Made by a program: the position numbers and the translations under genes. From assembly GCF_000515215.1 (NCBI RefSeq), contig NZ_KI911557.1:1881586-1945585 (forward strand): a stretch of 64,000 nucleotides of DNA. The letters run 5' to 3'. Below the pieces are notes generated by a model, which was not told the origin of the DNA, did no database searches, and saw only the letters and a list, made by a program, of their open reading frames with translations. Below are positions 18,146 to 26,288 of the stretch, in pieces; within the stretch, counting starts at the first letter, position 1; the number at the start of each line of letters is the position of its first letter. The stretch is from Methylomonas sp. 11b (lineage in GTDB: Bacteria; Pseudomonadota; Gammaproteobacteria; Methylococcales; Methylomonadaceae).

Positions 18146-18466
18146 ATGAAATCCAATACCGACCTACCCAAGGCTCCCGAATCGAAGCCAGCGCACGCCG
18201 GCCACGCCCATCATGCCCACATGGCGGCGGATTTCCGGAAGATGCTCCAAACCCTGGTGGGGCTGCGAGAAGCCATTCGTTTTCCGGGCGACATCTATGT
18301 TCTATTCGGCCTTTCTTCCGCGGTATTTTGGTATGGTGGCTGGCCGTTTCTCAAAGGTTTGTTCACCCACCCCCCCCGGCTACGCCGGGGGGGTGCCATC
18401 ATTAATCAGTGTTTAGAACCATGTTTAAAGTCATCCTTAACTGCATCCGCTCCATTGGCATCGTAA
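18146..18466 (+). pseudogene. Truncated and internally deleted copB-type P1B ATPase
   Basis: The start MKSNTDLPKAP.. followed by HAGHAHHAHMAADFRK is the His-rich N-terminus of CopB-type copper ATPases. It then jumps to GLREAIRFPGD, YVLFGLSSAVFWYGGWPFL and KGLF, skipping about 15-20 residues that normally form the first membrane helix. After LFTH the homology stops at a G/C palindrome and the remaining codons are unrelated. The phosphorylation, ATP-binding and CPx regions are absent, so this cannot be a working pump. Confidence 0.75.
18371..18393. repeat. G/C-only palindrome at the copB break point
   Basis: CCCCCCCGGC-TAC-GCCGGGGGGG: 10-bp perfect arms around a 3-base loop. It sits exactly where copB homology ends. 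Such C-run/G-run palindromes are typical of dispersed intergenic repeats; it could equally be a replication-slippage scar or act as a transcription block. Confidence 0.6.
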
Positions 18467-18594
18467 AGCTCGTTTCTGCCGTTACCCTTCTGCTGGTGAT
18501 CATCCCCGCATTAAACGCCTGCGCCGCACCCCATTACACCGGCCGGAAAGCATCGCCTTTTCCGTGCAAATCCTACCAGTGCAATAGTAAATAA
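18421..18594 (+). CDS. Possible tiny lipoprotein
   Basis: 57 residues from ATG 18421: a hydrophobic signal-like segment ending in a lipobox-like LNAC, then a short polar tail with CKSYQC. It lies downstream of the copB remnant. No family recognised and no good ribosome-binding site; it may be only a chance open frame. Confidence 0.3.
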   Translation: MFKVILNCIRSIGIVKLVSAVTLLLVIIPALNACAAPHYTGRKASPFPCKSYQCNSK

Positions 18595-18789
18595 CCGAAT
18601 CCGCTACTCGATGGTTAATGTGACAGAACCGGAAAATTCGAACCGATGCTTTTGAAGCCAAAATGGTCTCGTAGTAATGTGTCCGTGAAATTAGGGAAAG
18701 ATCAAATTTGTAACTACACTAATAAACAATCATTAAGCAATTTCATCGCTCAACTAAATGTGCAAGCTTCTTCTTGCTGGAAATTGAAC

Positions 18790-19185
18790 CTACTGTCCTT
18801 TAATGGCCGTCATTAGGCCTTTAAAATCATCGGAGATAGACATCAGCGTGAACTGATATTGCAGTGCGTTCTCTGCATATTTTGCTTGCTCAATATGCTC
18901 TTCTACAGTGTTACCATCTAATGAAGCTTGCTGGGGATTTCTATACAGCAGCTGTGCACCAAGCATATTATTTGGGGCTGTTAAATGTCCCTGTTGGGTG
19001 CGCTGCAAATCAGAACCTTTAGCTGCAAGTGTTTGTTGAAACACTGATTTAAAGTCCAAATCTCGAGCTTTGTAATCTGGAGTATCGGCGTTAGCCAGAT
19101 TGGATGCCAAGATTTCGCTACGTTTTTCTCGCAGTCTCAAGATTTGCGGATTTTCCATCAAGGCTGCATCAAAACTAATTGCCAT
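18790..19185 (-). CDS. flgB: Flagellar basal-body rod protein FlgB
   Basis: 131 residues, complete. N-terminal rod-protein motif SNLANADTPDYKARDLDF and C-terminal ALQYQFTLMSIS are diagnostic of FlgB, the proximal rod subunit of the flagellar basal body exported through the flagellar type III system. AGGAG lies 7 bases before the ATG and a sigma-54 promoter farther upstream. In flagellar operons flgB is followed by flgC; here none follows and both sides are metal-resistance or IS material. It is an orphan, either translocated or marking the edge of an insertion. Confidence 0.9.
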   Translation of the reverse strand: MAISFDAALMENPQILRLREKRSEILASNLANADTPDYKARDLDFKSVFQQTLAAKGSDLQRTQQGHLTAPNNMLGAQLLYRNPQQASLDGNTVEEHIEQAKYAENALQYQFTLMSISDDFKGLMTAIKGQ

Positions 19186-19222
19186 AAATTTCTCCTACAA
19201 AACACATAATGTAAAATTAATT

Positions 19223-19239
19223 AAGCACTAATTATGCCA
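19223..19239 (-). promoter_or_regulatory. Sigma-54 promoter of flgB
   Basis: On the minus strand TGGCATAATTAGTGCTT fits the -24/-12 consensus TGGCAC-N5-TTGCW, with GG and GC exactly 10 bases apart. It lies about 40 bases upstream of the flgB ATG. Sigma-54 control of rod genes is usual in gammaproteobacteria, so the gene moved, or stayed, with its native promoter. Confidence 0.65.
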
Positions 19240-19376
19240 TACAAATTTTTCATTTAATATTCATGTATATAGATAACGGCAATGTCATCCTCTGTATAAG
19301 AAAAGACCAAAGATCGAAAATTAAGTCAATAAAATGGCAGGCGGTGCATTGCCTCATGGAAAAAGGTAATCGAAGT

Positions 19377-19778
19377 TCAAAGTCGATGCCTCACATTAGG
19401 TGTAACCGAGAGAAGCTGGAACGCCTGCCCCAAGACATCCACCGCATGACGAGCTTCCAGGGTGATGGCGACTTTAGCGGCCAAGACCTTACGGCTGGCC
19501 CAATCGAGCACGGCAGTCAGATAGGCGAAGCCTTTCGCCATAAGAATGTAGGTCGTATCCAAAGCCCAAACCTGATTGGCGCGATTGATCTTTATGCTTC
19601 GTAGCAGGTAAGGATAAACCTCGTGTCCCGGCGATTTCTGGCTGGTTTTAGGCTCGCAGTACACCGCTTCAATGCCCATTTTCATCATCAAGGTTTTGAC
19701 ACGCTTACGGCCAATGGGGATACCCTGCAGGTTCAGTTCATTCAAACGCTTGATCTTATCGGTAGGGTCGCCATTCAA
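19377..19778 (-). pseudogene. Remnant of an IS3-family transposase (OrfB)
   Basis: The frame encodes the OrfB helical region (LQGIPIGRKRVKTLMMKMGI) and the start of the integrase core (NRANQVWALDTTYI, holding the first catalytic Asp, then YLTAVLDWASRKVLA). It ends after about 130 residues, before the second Asp and the Glu, and lacks OrfA and recognisable ends. It is a different subgroup from the intact IS3-family element at 51526. Inactive. Confidence 0.8.
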
Positions 19779-19912
19779 TCAAACAAATAAAAACTACGAT
19801 AAAGTATAAACTTCGACAGCACTGTGATGTCCTTTGTAAGTTTGGTAAGAGCCACAAAATAATGAATAAAATTGCAACATCCGTATGACACAAGCAAAGA
19901 GGGGAGAGAATC

Positions 19913-20482
19913 ATGATGATCCATTGGCATAAATCGATCACAATCACCTTGGTTGGTGTGTTTTTCTTGTTGGAAGGATGTGCCGTTACCCAGCCCGCAT
20001 TTTACCGGACTTCGGACGTTAAGCCTGAATCCATAGGTCAAATTACGTTATTGCCAGCTGTTGATGCGCGAATCGATCAGCAGGTCGCGGTTCCTCTCGA
20101 AGAACCTTTGCGCCAAAAGGCGGCAACGATCCTGAAGCGGAAAGGATACCCCGTGGTCTTGAGTAATTCGGGCGAGAGTGCTGCCCTGACGGGCGATAGT
20201 CTACGGGCCGCCGATCCTGCCTTGATAAAACGCCTTGGTCCGCCGGATGCACGCTGGATCATGGTCTTGGCCCTTATCGATCTCAATGTGGTTGGCAGCA
20301 ACGATAAGGTGGAAGTGGCAGGCTTTCTATACGACAAGGAGAAGGGCTTGCTGCTATGGCGGGACAGCGTTATTTGTTTGGTCGGGGATGGTGGCATTTT
20401 GGGCGGGCTAATAAACGATAAAAGGGTCGATCTAGCGGTTTCTACCGCAGTGGATTCGTTATTGGGCAGTATTCCGGAATAG
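19913..20482 (+). CDS. Putative lipoprotein, GNA1162/DUF799-like
   Basis: 189 residues. Signal peptide with lipobox LLEGC (Cys about 23), then a soluble domain beginning VTQPAFYRTSDVKPESIGQITLLPAVDARID. Weak resemblance to the DUF799/GNA1162 lipoprotein family, not certain. GAGGGGAGA precedes two adjacent ATG codons. It sits 77 bases before the Ca2+-type P-ATPase on the same strand and could be transcribed with it. Function unknown. Confidence 0.65.
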   Translation: MMIHWHKSITITLVGVFFLLEGCAVTQPAFYRTSDVKPESIGQITLLPAVDARIDQQVAVPLEEPLRQKAATILKRKGYPVVLSNSGESAALTGDSLRAADPALIKRLGPPDARWIMVLALIDLNVVGSNDKVEVAGFLYDKEKGLLLWRDSVICLVGDGGILGGLINDKRVDLAVSTAVDSLLGSIPE

Positions 20483-20559
20483 GGACTCGTTTTGATAATC
20501 CCACGCTGCCACCGGTCGTTATCTCTGCCATCACCGATATGTTTAAAGGGAGGTGGGTC

Positions 20560-23265
20560 ATGATGCATACATGGCACAAGCTATCTGCAATCGAAACCGC
20601 AGGCCTGCTTGCGACCGATATGGAACAGGGACTTTCCACCGAAGAGGCGAAAAAGCGACTTGCTCGATATGGGCAAAATAAACTGCATAAGGGCAAGCGA
20701 TTTTCGGCTTTGTTGATTTTTATCAGCCAGTTTAAAAGTCTCGTTATTTGGGTGCTGATTGGCGCAGCGGCCGTTTCCGTTGCACTCGGTGAAGTCATCG
20801 ACGGTATTGCCATCATCGCTATCGTGATCTTGAATGCGGTCATTGGCTTTCTCCAGGAGTATCGAGCCGAGAAAGCGGCAGCCGCACTCGCTCGTTTAAC
20901 AGCGCCGCATTGCCGAGTGATTCGGGATGGCCATAGCCTGGTGGTCACCACATCTGAGGTCGTTCCTGGCGATCTACTGTTACTCGAAGCGGGCGATTTG
21001 GTTGCGGCGGATGCCCGCCTTATTCAAGCTTCCGTGTTTCGTGTCAATGAAGCCCCGCTCACGGGGGAATCGCAAGCCGTGGCTAAGTTTACCGTTAGTC
21101 TGGTATTGGACACACCGCTGGCTGAGCGGAGCAATATGGTTTTTCTCGGGACCAGTGTGACTGGTGGTTCCGCTCGCGCAGTGGTGGTCAACACCGGCAT
21201 GGAAACCGAACTGGGTCGCATCGCGAAACTGCTCGAATCGGCCGAAAGCGGAGAAACCCCTTTACAACGCCAACTGGAGCGGGTTGGGCGCCTGTTATTG
21301 ATAGCGTGTTTCGGCATTGTCGGCTTGATTTTCGGTCTGGGAGTATGGCGAGGCATCGCCCCCTTTGAGCTTTTCCTAAGTTCGGTGAGTCTTGCGGTCG
21401 CGGCGATTCCCGAAGGGCTGCCAGCGGTGGTAACGATTGCGCTGGCATTAGGCGTACAGCGAATGGTTCAACGGCATGCCTTGGTGCGACGCTTGGCTTC
21501 GGTCGAAACATTGGGCCGTGCGCAGGTGATTTGTACCGACAAGACCGGCACGCTGACGATGGGTGAAATGACGGCCCGCAAGTTGGTGACCTCGCAAAAC
21601 CTCTATCGTGTTACCGGTGAAGGTTACGCCACGGAAGGCACATTTTTCTCTGGCAACATGGAAAGTTTCCCTTCGGAAAGCCCCGAATTATTCGCCTTGC
21701 TGCGAGCATCGGCGGCATGCAACGATGCCGAACTCACGCTAATCGATGGCCGATCTACTGTAGTAGGCGATCCTACCGAGGGGGCGTTATTGGTGGCCGC
21801 CGAGAAAGCGAATATTACGAGGTCTGCCATTGAAACGGACATGCCGCGTTTGGCGGTGATCCCTTTTGATTCTGACCGCAAGCGCATGAGCGTTATCCGT
21901 CGTCAGACCAATTTCCCCTGGGCCTTTGTCAAAGGTGCTCCCGAAGTCGTTCTTAGCCGTTGCACGTTGATTCGCACCGACCAAGGTGTCAGGGCATTGA
22001 CTGAAATCGACCGCACTCATTTTTTTCAGGCCAATCGCTTACTGGCCAACGATGCGTTGCGAGTGCTGGCCGTGGCAGAGCGTCCACTAGAAGGCATCCA
22101 TTTCGGTGCGGGCGTATTCGGTAGTGATGTCGAGATCGAACAGCAGCTTATTTTGCTAGGACTCGTTGGCTTACAGGACCCACCGCGTGGTGAAGCCAGA
22201 GAGGCCGTCAGCAAATGCAAACGGGCAGGGATCAAAACGGTGATGATCACTGGCGATCATCCGGATACCGCGCGGGCCATTGGCTGCGAATTAGGGATTA
22301 TGGATAAGGGCGATGAAGTTCTGATTGGTGCCGAGATAGACCACTTGGACGATGCTGAGTTAAAGGAACGCGTGCCGCATGTTTCGGTGTATGCACGGGT
22401 AACCGCCGAGCATAAACTGCGTATCGTTCGGGCATGGAAAGCGACTGGGGCGGTTGTCGCGATGACGGGAGACGGCGTGAACGATGCGCCGGCTATCAAA
22501 GAAGCATCCATCGGAATCGCCATGGGCATTACCGGTACTGAAGTGACCAAAGAAGCCGCCGACATGATTGTCGCCGATGATAATTTTGCTTCCATTGTCG
22601 CCGCCGTTGAAGAAGGACGCGGCATTTATGACAACATCGCCAAAACCTTGGCTTACCTGTTGGGCAGTAGCACCGGCGAGTTGTTGGTGATGTTGGGTGC
22701 GGTGCTGCTGGGTTGGCCATTACCGCTTTTACCGTTACATCTTTTGTGGATCAACCTGGTCACCGATGGTTTTGCGGCCTTGGCCCTTTCCACCGATCCG
22801 ATTGATCCAGGGGTATTGAATCGCCCGCCTCGACAGGCTCAGTCCCAGTTACTCAACCGGCATTTGTTTTATCTGACTTTATTCACCGGTTTGTTAGCCG
22901 CGAGCGTCACGCTCGGCGTGTTTGCCTATGAACTGCATGTGGTTGGCAATACGCTAGATCAAGCTCGCGATGCCGCCTTTACCGCTCTGGTGATTACCGG
23001 TTTGCTGCGTGCCTTCGGTGCGCGAAGCGAGCAACGTGTCATCTGGCAAATCGGCTTGTTTTCCAATCTGCGCTTGTTTCTGATTGTCGCCGTGTGTTTC
23101 AGCTTACAGTTGGCGATACACCATATTTCGATGCTGCAAACCCTGTTTCAGATCAAATCGGTGTCGTTGCATCAGTGTGTCGTCTGGATCGGGGTTGGAT
23201 TTATACCCTTGGCAATCTTAGAGTTCAGAAAAATCCTGCTTAATCGTGCTAAAAAGTTTGCTTAG
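20560..23265 (+). CDS. Ca2+-type (P2A) cation-transporting P-type ATPase
   Basis: 901-residue inner-membrane P-type ATPase. Start at ATG 20560, with GGGAGG upstream. Domains in order: cation-ATPase N-terminal domain (KLSAIETAGLLATDMEQG), actuator TGES near 170, TM4 PEGLP, phosphorylation DKTGTLT with Asp near 327, hinge TGDGVNDAPA near 637. Ligand positions follow the SERCA pattern: Glu in PEGLP, Glu in SSTGELLVM, and Asn/Asp in LWINLVTDG. This predicts Ca2+ (or Mn2+) transport, not Cu or Zn; there are no HMA domains or CPC motif. Followed by an HD-GYP gene and lipoprotein L4. A frameshifted relic of a relative lies at 5538. Confidence 0.92.
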   Translation: MMHTWHKLSAIETAGLLATDMEQGLSTEEAKKRLARYGQNKLHKGKRFSALLIFISQFKSLVIWVLIGAAAVSVALGEVIDGIAIIAIVILNAVIGFLQEYRAEKAAAALARLTAPHCRVIRDGHSLVVTTSEVVPGDLLLLEAGDLVAADARLIQASVFRVNEAPLTGESQAVAKFTVSLVLDTPLAERSNMVFLGTSVTGGSARAVVVNTGMETELGRIAKLLESAESGETPLQRQLERVGRLLLIACFGIVGLIFGLGVWRGIAPFELFLSSVSLAVAAIPEGLPAVVTIALALGVQRMVQRHALVRRLASVETLGRAQVICTDKTGTLTMGEMTARKLVTSQNLYRVTGEGYATEGTFFSGNMESFPSESPELFALLRASAACNDAELTLIDGRSTVVGDPTEGALLVAAEKANITRSAIETDMPRLAVIPFDSDRKRMSVIRRQTNFPWAFVKGAPEVVLSRCTLIRTDQGVRALTEIDRTHFFQANRLLANDALRVLAVAERPLEGIHFGAGVFGSDVEIEQQLILLGLVGLQDPPRGEAREAVSKCKRAGIKTVMITGDHPDTARAIGCELGIMDKGDEVLIGAEIDHLDDAELKERVPHVSVYARVTAEHKLRIVRAWKATGAVVAMTGDGVNDAPAIKEASIGIAMGITGTEVTKEAADMIVADDNFASIVAAVEEGRGIYDNIAKTLAYLLGSSTGELLVMLGAVLLGWPLPLLPLHLLWINLVTDGFAALALSTDPIDPGVLNRPPRQAQSQLLNRHLFYLTLFTGLLAASVTLGVFAYELHVVGNTLDQARDAAFTALVITGLLRAFGARSEQRVIWQIGLFSNLRLFLIVAVCFSLQLAIHHISMLQTLFQIKSVSLHQCVVWIGVGFIPLAILEFRKILLNRAKKFA

Positions 23266-23269
23266 AACA

Positions 23270-24643
23270 ATGAAAACCAAGCAATCACGTTGCCATCAGC
23301 CTAAAAAGATGAAATCGCCACAAGCGATGTCCACCAATCGGTTTATCCACCGAAAAATTCTGACCCGATTGTTTTTAGGCTGGTTGTTCCTGAGTGTAAC
23401 GGTAGGCGGTTCCACTTTATGGCTGGAGATCAAGAGGGCCGAGCAATTGGTTCATGCCCTTGCGCTGAAGGAATCAGCGATATTCAGCGGAGCATCGGCC
23501 CATAATCTGGAACAACTCGATGCCCAATCGACCGAACACCTGACGCAGCTAGCCGAACAGCTGGTTAGCCAGCATTTTCTGATTGTCGAATTGTACGACC
23601 GCAACAAACAATTAAAACTCGAAGCCGTTCGCCAAGGACAGGAATTGGTCGAGCAATTCATCGATCAATATCGCCATCAATTTCCACAGGCCGACGAGTT
23701 TACTCATGACCTGCATTTTATTCATGGGCAGTTGTGGCTGGTGACACTGGTTCCACTACGTGGCGAACAGGATTCGCCCATGGGTTATTTCGAGGGTGTT
23801 TATCAGGTTGATCCGGAAACGTTTGCCATGTTGAAGCAAAACCTAATCCGTATGCTGGCCTTCGTGACGCTAGGCATTTTCTTTACCAGCCTCTTGATGT
23901 ATCCGATTGTCCTGACACTCAATCGAGGCGTCATCAGGCTTTCCGGCGAACTCTTACAAGGCAATCTTGAACTGATGAATGTACTGGGCTGTGCCATCGC
24001 AGAACGCGATTCGGAAACCAACCATCATAACTATCGAGTGACTTATTACGCGCTACGGCTTGGCGAAGCGATTGGATTGCCTGAAGAAAATATGCGCGAT
24101 CTAATTGCAGGGGCTTTTTTGCACGATGTTGGCAAGATCGGCATCCGCGATCCGATTTTACTGAAACCGGGAAAACTAACAGCGGATGAATTCGAGGTCA
24201 TGAAAACGCATGTGGTATTAGGCGTGGAAATTCTAAACAAATCGCACTGGTTAACCGGTGCGCGGGATGTCGTGGAGTTTCATCATGAAAAATATGACGG
24301 CAGCGGGTATTTGCAAGGCCTTACAGGGAACACCATTCCACTAAACGCGCGAATATTTGCTATAGGGGACGTGTTTGATGCGCTGACCTCGCAACGTCCG
24401 TACAAGGAAGCGTGGCCCGTAGTCGATGCTATTTCCAAGCTCGTAAAAGAAGGCGGTAGCCACTTTGACCCTCGGCTGGTAACGATTTTTGCCAAGATTG
24501 CTCCGCGTCTTCATCAAGAGGTGAATGATTTAGACGAATCTCAACTGGAGGCAATGCTACAACGCCTCGTTGGCGAACACTTCTTGAATACAGCTTTTAA
24601 GGTTCGAAAGGCAAGAGATGAATTTTCTCGCACATCAGCTTAG
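23270..24643 (+). CDS. Membrane sensor protein with HD-GYP domain
   Basis: 457 residues from ATG 23270, 5 bases after the ATPase stop. A membrane segment (about 30-52), a periplasmic domain of about 130 residues, a second membrane segment, then a cytoplasmic HD-GYP domain: FLHDVGKIGIRDP, VEFHHEKYDGSGY and NARIFAIGDVFDALTS. The metal-binding HD residues and HHE..GSGY are present, so cyclic-di-GMP hydrolysis is likely. Coupling to the P-ATPase suggests the periplasmic domain senses a cation or stress; that is inference. A broken relative of its N-terminus lies at 44231. Confidence 0.87.
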   Translation: MKTKQSRCHQPKKMKSPQAMSTNRFIHRKILTRLFLGWLFLSVTVGGSTLWLEIKRAEQLVHALALKESAIFSGASAHNLEQLDAQSTEHLTQLAEQLVSQHFLIVELYDRNKQLKLEAVRQGQELVEQFIDQYRHQFPQADEFTHDLHFIHGQLWLVTLVPLRGEQDSPMGYFEGVYQVDPETFAMLKQNLIRMLAFVTLGIFFTSLLMYPIVLTLNRGVIRLSGELLQGNLELMNVLGCAIAERDSETNHHNYRVTYYALRLGEAIGLPEENMRDLIAGAFLHDVGKIGIRDPILLKPGKLTADEFEVMKTHVVLGVEILNKSHWLTGARDVVEFHHEKYDGSGYLQGLTGNTIPLNARIFAIGDVFDALTSQRPYKEAWPVVDAISKLVKEGGSHFDPRLVTIFAKIAPRLHQEVNDLDESQLEAMLQRLVGEHFLNTAFKVRKARDEFSRTSA

Positions 24644-24878
24644 GAGGTTGACCCAATGCGGTGCGTCAACACGCCTATTTGCACCAGTGTTGCGCAATCA
24701 GACACGGGAGTACTTAAAAACGAATTTAACTTATTGATTTTAATAATGGCACTATTTGTGCTTGAAAAATAAAGATTTATAGAGCGGATTGATGTTATTT
24801 CTAATTTTTCATCACTCCATGAACTATAAAAACAGGACGAAATTAACGATTAATAACAACTAAATCTGGAGAAAATCT

Positions 24879-25217
24879 ATGAAAACAAAACTATTGATTA
24901 CCCTATTGTTAGGTGCTGGCATCTTAGTGGCATGCAGCGAGATGAACCCTCATCCGATGGATATGACTCAAGCCGTACAAAGCGCAACGACAAAGGCAGA
25001 TCATGAGGCATTGGCTAAACATTACGAAGAAGCCGCGAAAGAACTGCAACTTAAAGTTGAAGAGCACAAAAAACTGCTTAGCCAATACCAGTCAAAAAGC
25101 TATGTTTACGGCAAGCAACTCGACACCTTGGTAAGCCATTGTCGAGTGTTGATTAATGCCTATGAAAAGGCGGCTGAAGCCAATTTAAGTATGGCGGCAA
25201 TGCATCGTCAGATGTAA
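24879..25217 (+). CDS. Small metal-island lipoprotein L4 (HPMDM family)
   Basis: 112 residues. Lipobox ILVAC with Cys19, then HPMDM, AQ..DHEALAKHYEEA, EEHKKLLSQYQSKSYVYG, SHC and MAAMHRQM. Very similar to L1. GGAGAAA lies 8 bases before the ATG. It follows the ATPase/HD-GYP pair after 235 bases that show no gene. A stem-loop terminator candidate follows at 25261. Confidence 0.86.
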   Translation: MKTKLLITLLLGAGILVACSEMNPHPMDMTQAVQSATTKADHEALAKHYEEAAKELQLKVEEHKKLLSQYQSKSYVYGKQLDTLVSHCRVLINAYEKAAEANLSMAAMHRQM

Positions 25218-25260
25218 ACAGTAAGTCTTTTCGTCAAAATCGACGCACATTAATCTAGGC

Positions 25261-25290
25261 AAGATGGGCTAAGGTAACGCGGCCCATCTT
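25261..25290. terminator. Bidirectional terminator-like hairpin
   Basis: AAGATGGGC and GCCCATCTT form perfect 9-bp arms around a 12-base loop. It lies between the convergent L4 and antitoxin genes and could stop transcription from either side; only short T or A tracts flank it. Confidence 0.65.
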
Positions 25291-25309
25291 ATTCGGTAAA
25301 CCTCCCAAC

Positions 25310-25612
25310 TCAAGAGGGTTCCAGCTCTATTTTTACCTTTTTCCCGAGAGCGGCGGCGGCGCTCACTAAGGTTGTAAGGGTTAAACTGGTATCCTCTTCA
25401 TCCAGCAACCTATTCAGCGATGCTCTGCTGGTATGCATTTTTTTGGCCATTGCCGTTTTACTCAGCTTAAGCGAAGACATGCCTTCTGAAATTTGCCAGG
25501 CAATAATCCGTTTGGTTGCCACGGCGGTTACGTCTTCGAGAATTGCTTCATCGCTGAGAAAATCGTCAAAGCTGCTGCCGATATGAGGATTCTCTTCGTG
25601 TTGACTGGTCAT
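25310..25612 (-). CDS. Antitoxin, XRE-type HTH (HigA-like)
   Basis: 100 residues. The C-terminal half is a helix-turn-helix of the XRE type: LKLSKTAMAKKMHTSRASLN followed by RLLDEEDTSLTLTTLVSAA. It is the second gene of a two-gene operon; its ATG overlaps the toxin stop as ATGA. Antitoxins of this kind neutralise the HigB/RelE-type partner and repress the shared promoter. Toxin-first order is usual for HigBA. Confidence 0.82.
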   Translation of the reverse strand: MTSQHEENPHIGSSFDDFLSDEAILEDVTAVATKRIIAWQISEGMSSLKLSKTAMAKKMHTSRASLNRLLDEEDTSLTLTTLVSAAAALGKKVKIELEPS

Positions 25613-25953
25613 TTTTTCCCCCGTAATGCTTTCAATCGTTGTTTTGCCAGATCAAGCTCTGGCTTCGGTGTTTTTTGATTTTTCTTGATAAAACCATGCA
25701 GCAAAATCATCGTTTGGTTGACGATGACAAACAGAACGCGGGCAATCCGATTATCCAGCTTAATTCTGACGTCCCAAATATCGCCTTCAAGGTAATCGAC
25801 TAAAGGCATGCCAAGAGGCCAACCGAACTGCACCGTTTTAATATCTTCGCCAATCGTTTTTCTATCCTGAGCCGATAACGCTTTCAACCATTCTCTAACC
25901 GGTTCGCTACCGGCTTCAGTGGCAAAAAATCTAACAGAAAGGATTGGATTCAT
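25609..25953 (-). CDS. RelE/HigB-type toxin (phage Gp49-like)
   Basis: 114 residues with the phage-derived Gp49/HigB pattern: VREWLKALSAQDRKTIGEDI, then GMPLVDYLEGDIWDVRIKL, RVLFVIVNQTMILLHGFIKK and a basic tail. Family members cleave mRNA at the ribosome. No ribosome-binding site is visible before the ATG at 25953 because a palindrome lies 8 bases upstream, so translation may be leaderless or weak. The pair probably stabilises the mobile element. Confidence 0.82.
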   Translation of the reverse strand: MNPILSVRFFATEAGSEPVREWLKALSAQDRKTIGEDIKTVQFGWPLGMPLVDYLEGDIWDVRIKLDNRIARVLFVIVNQTMILLHGFIKKNQKTPKPELDLAKQRLKALRGKK

Positions 25954-25960
25954 TCGCGTA

Positions 25961-25980
25961 GCGTATCAATATTGGTACGC
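25961..25980. promoter_or_regulatory. Likely operator of the HigBA-like pair
   Basis: GCGTATCAATATTGGTACGC is a 20-base palindrome with a single mismatched pair, 8 bases upstream of the toxin ATG. The position and size fit binding of an antitoxin dimer over the promoter. Confidence 0.55.
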
Positions 25981-26288
25981 ATAAACAAGTCTCTCTTTAT
26001 CCGATAGGACAACTGTTTGTAAATCACGACTGATTGATAGTTGTCGGATTTTTCAATATTTGTGTCACACGGCAGGCCAATTATTGACGCAATAAATGAA
26101 AAATCTCAGATTTTATGACGGCAATAATGAAATATTTCTCGGCTAAAGGCATTAGAAAAGAGGTCACAAAAAGAAGCCAAACTTACTAAGATTAGATTAT
26201 TTATTGAAACTTAGCTCGGTCGTTCAACAACAGCGTAAAAGAATCGTGTTATCTCAGGGTAAACAGTCCGATAGAGAGTCTGCACAGT
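25981..26288. other. Intergenic region between toxin operator and TauE/SafE gene
   Basis: 308 bases, A/T-rich. No gene, RNA or clear repeat seen. It should hold the promoter of the minus-strand toxin-antitoxin pair and the 3' end of the permease transcript. Confidence 0.5.
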
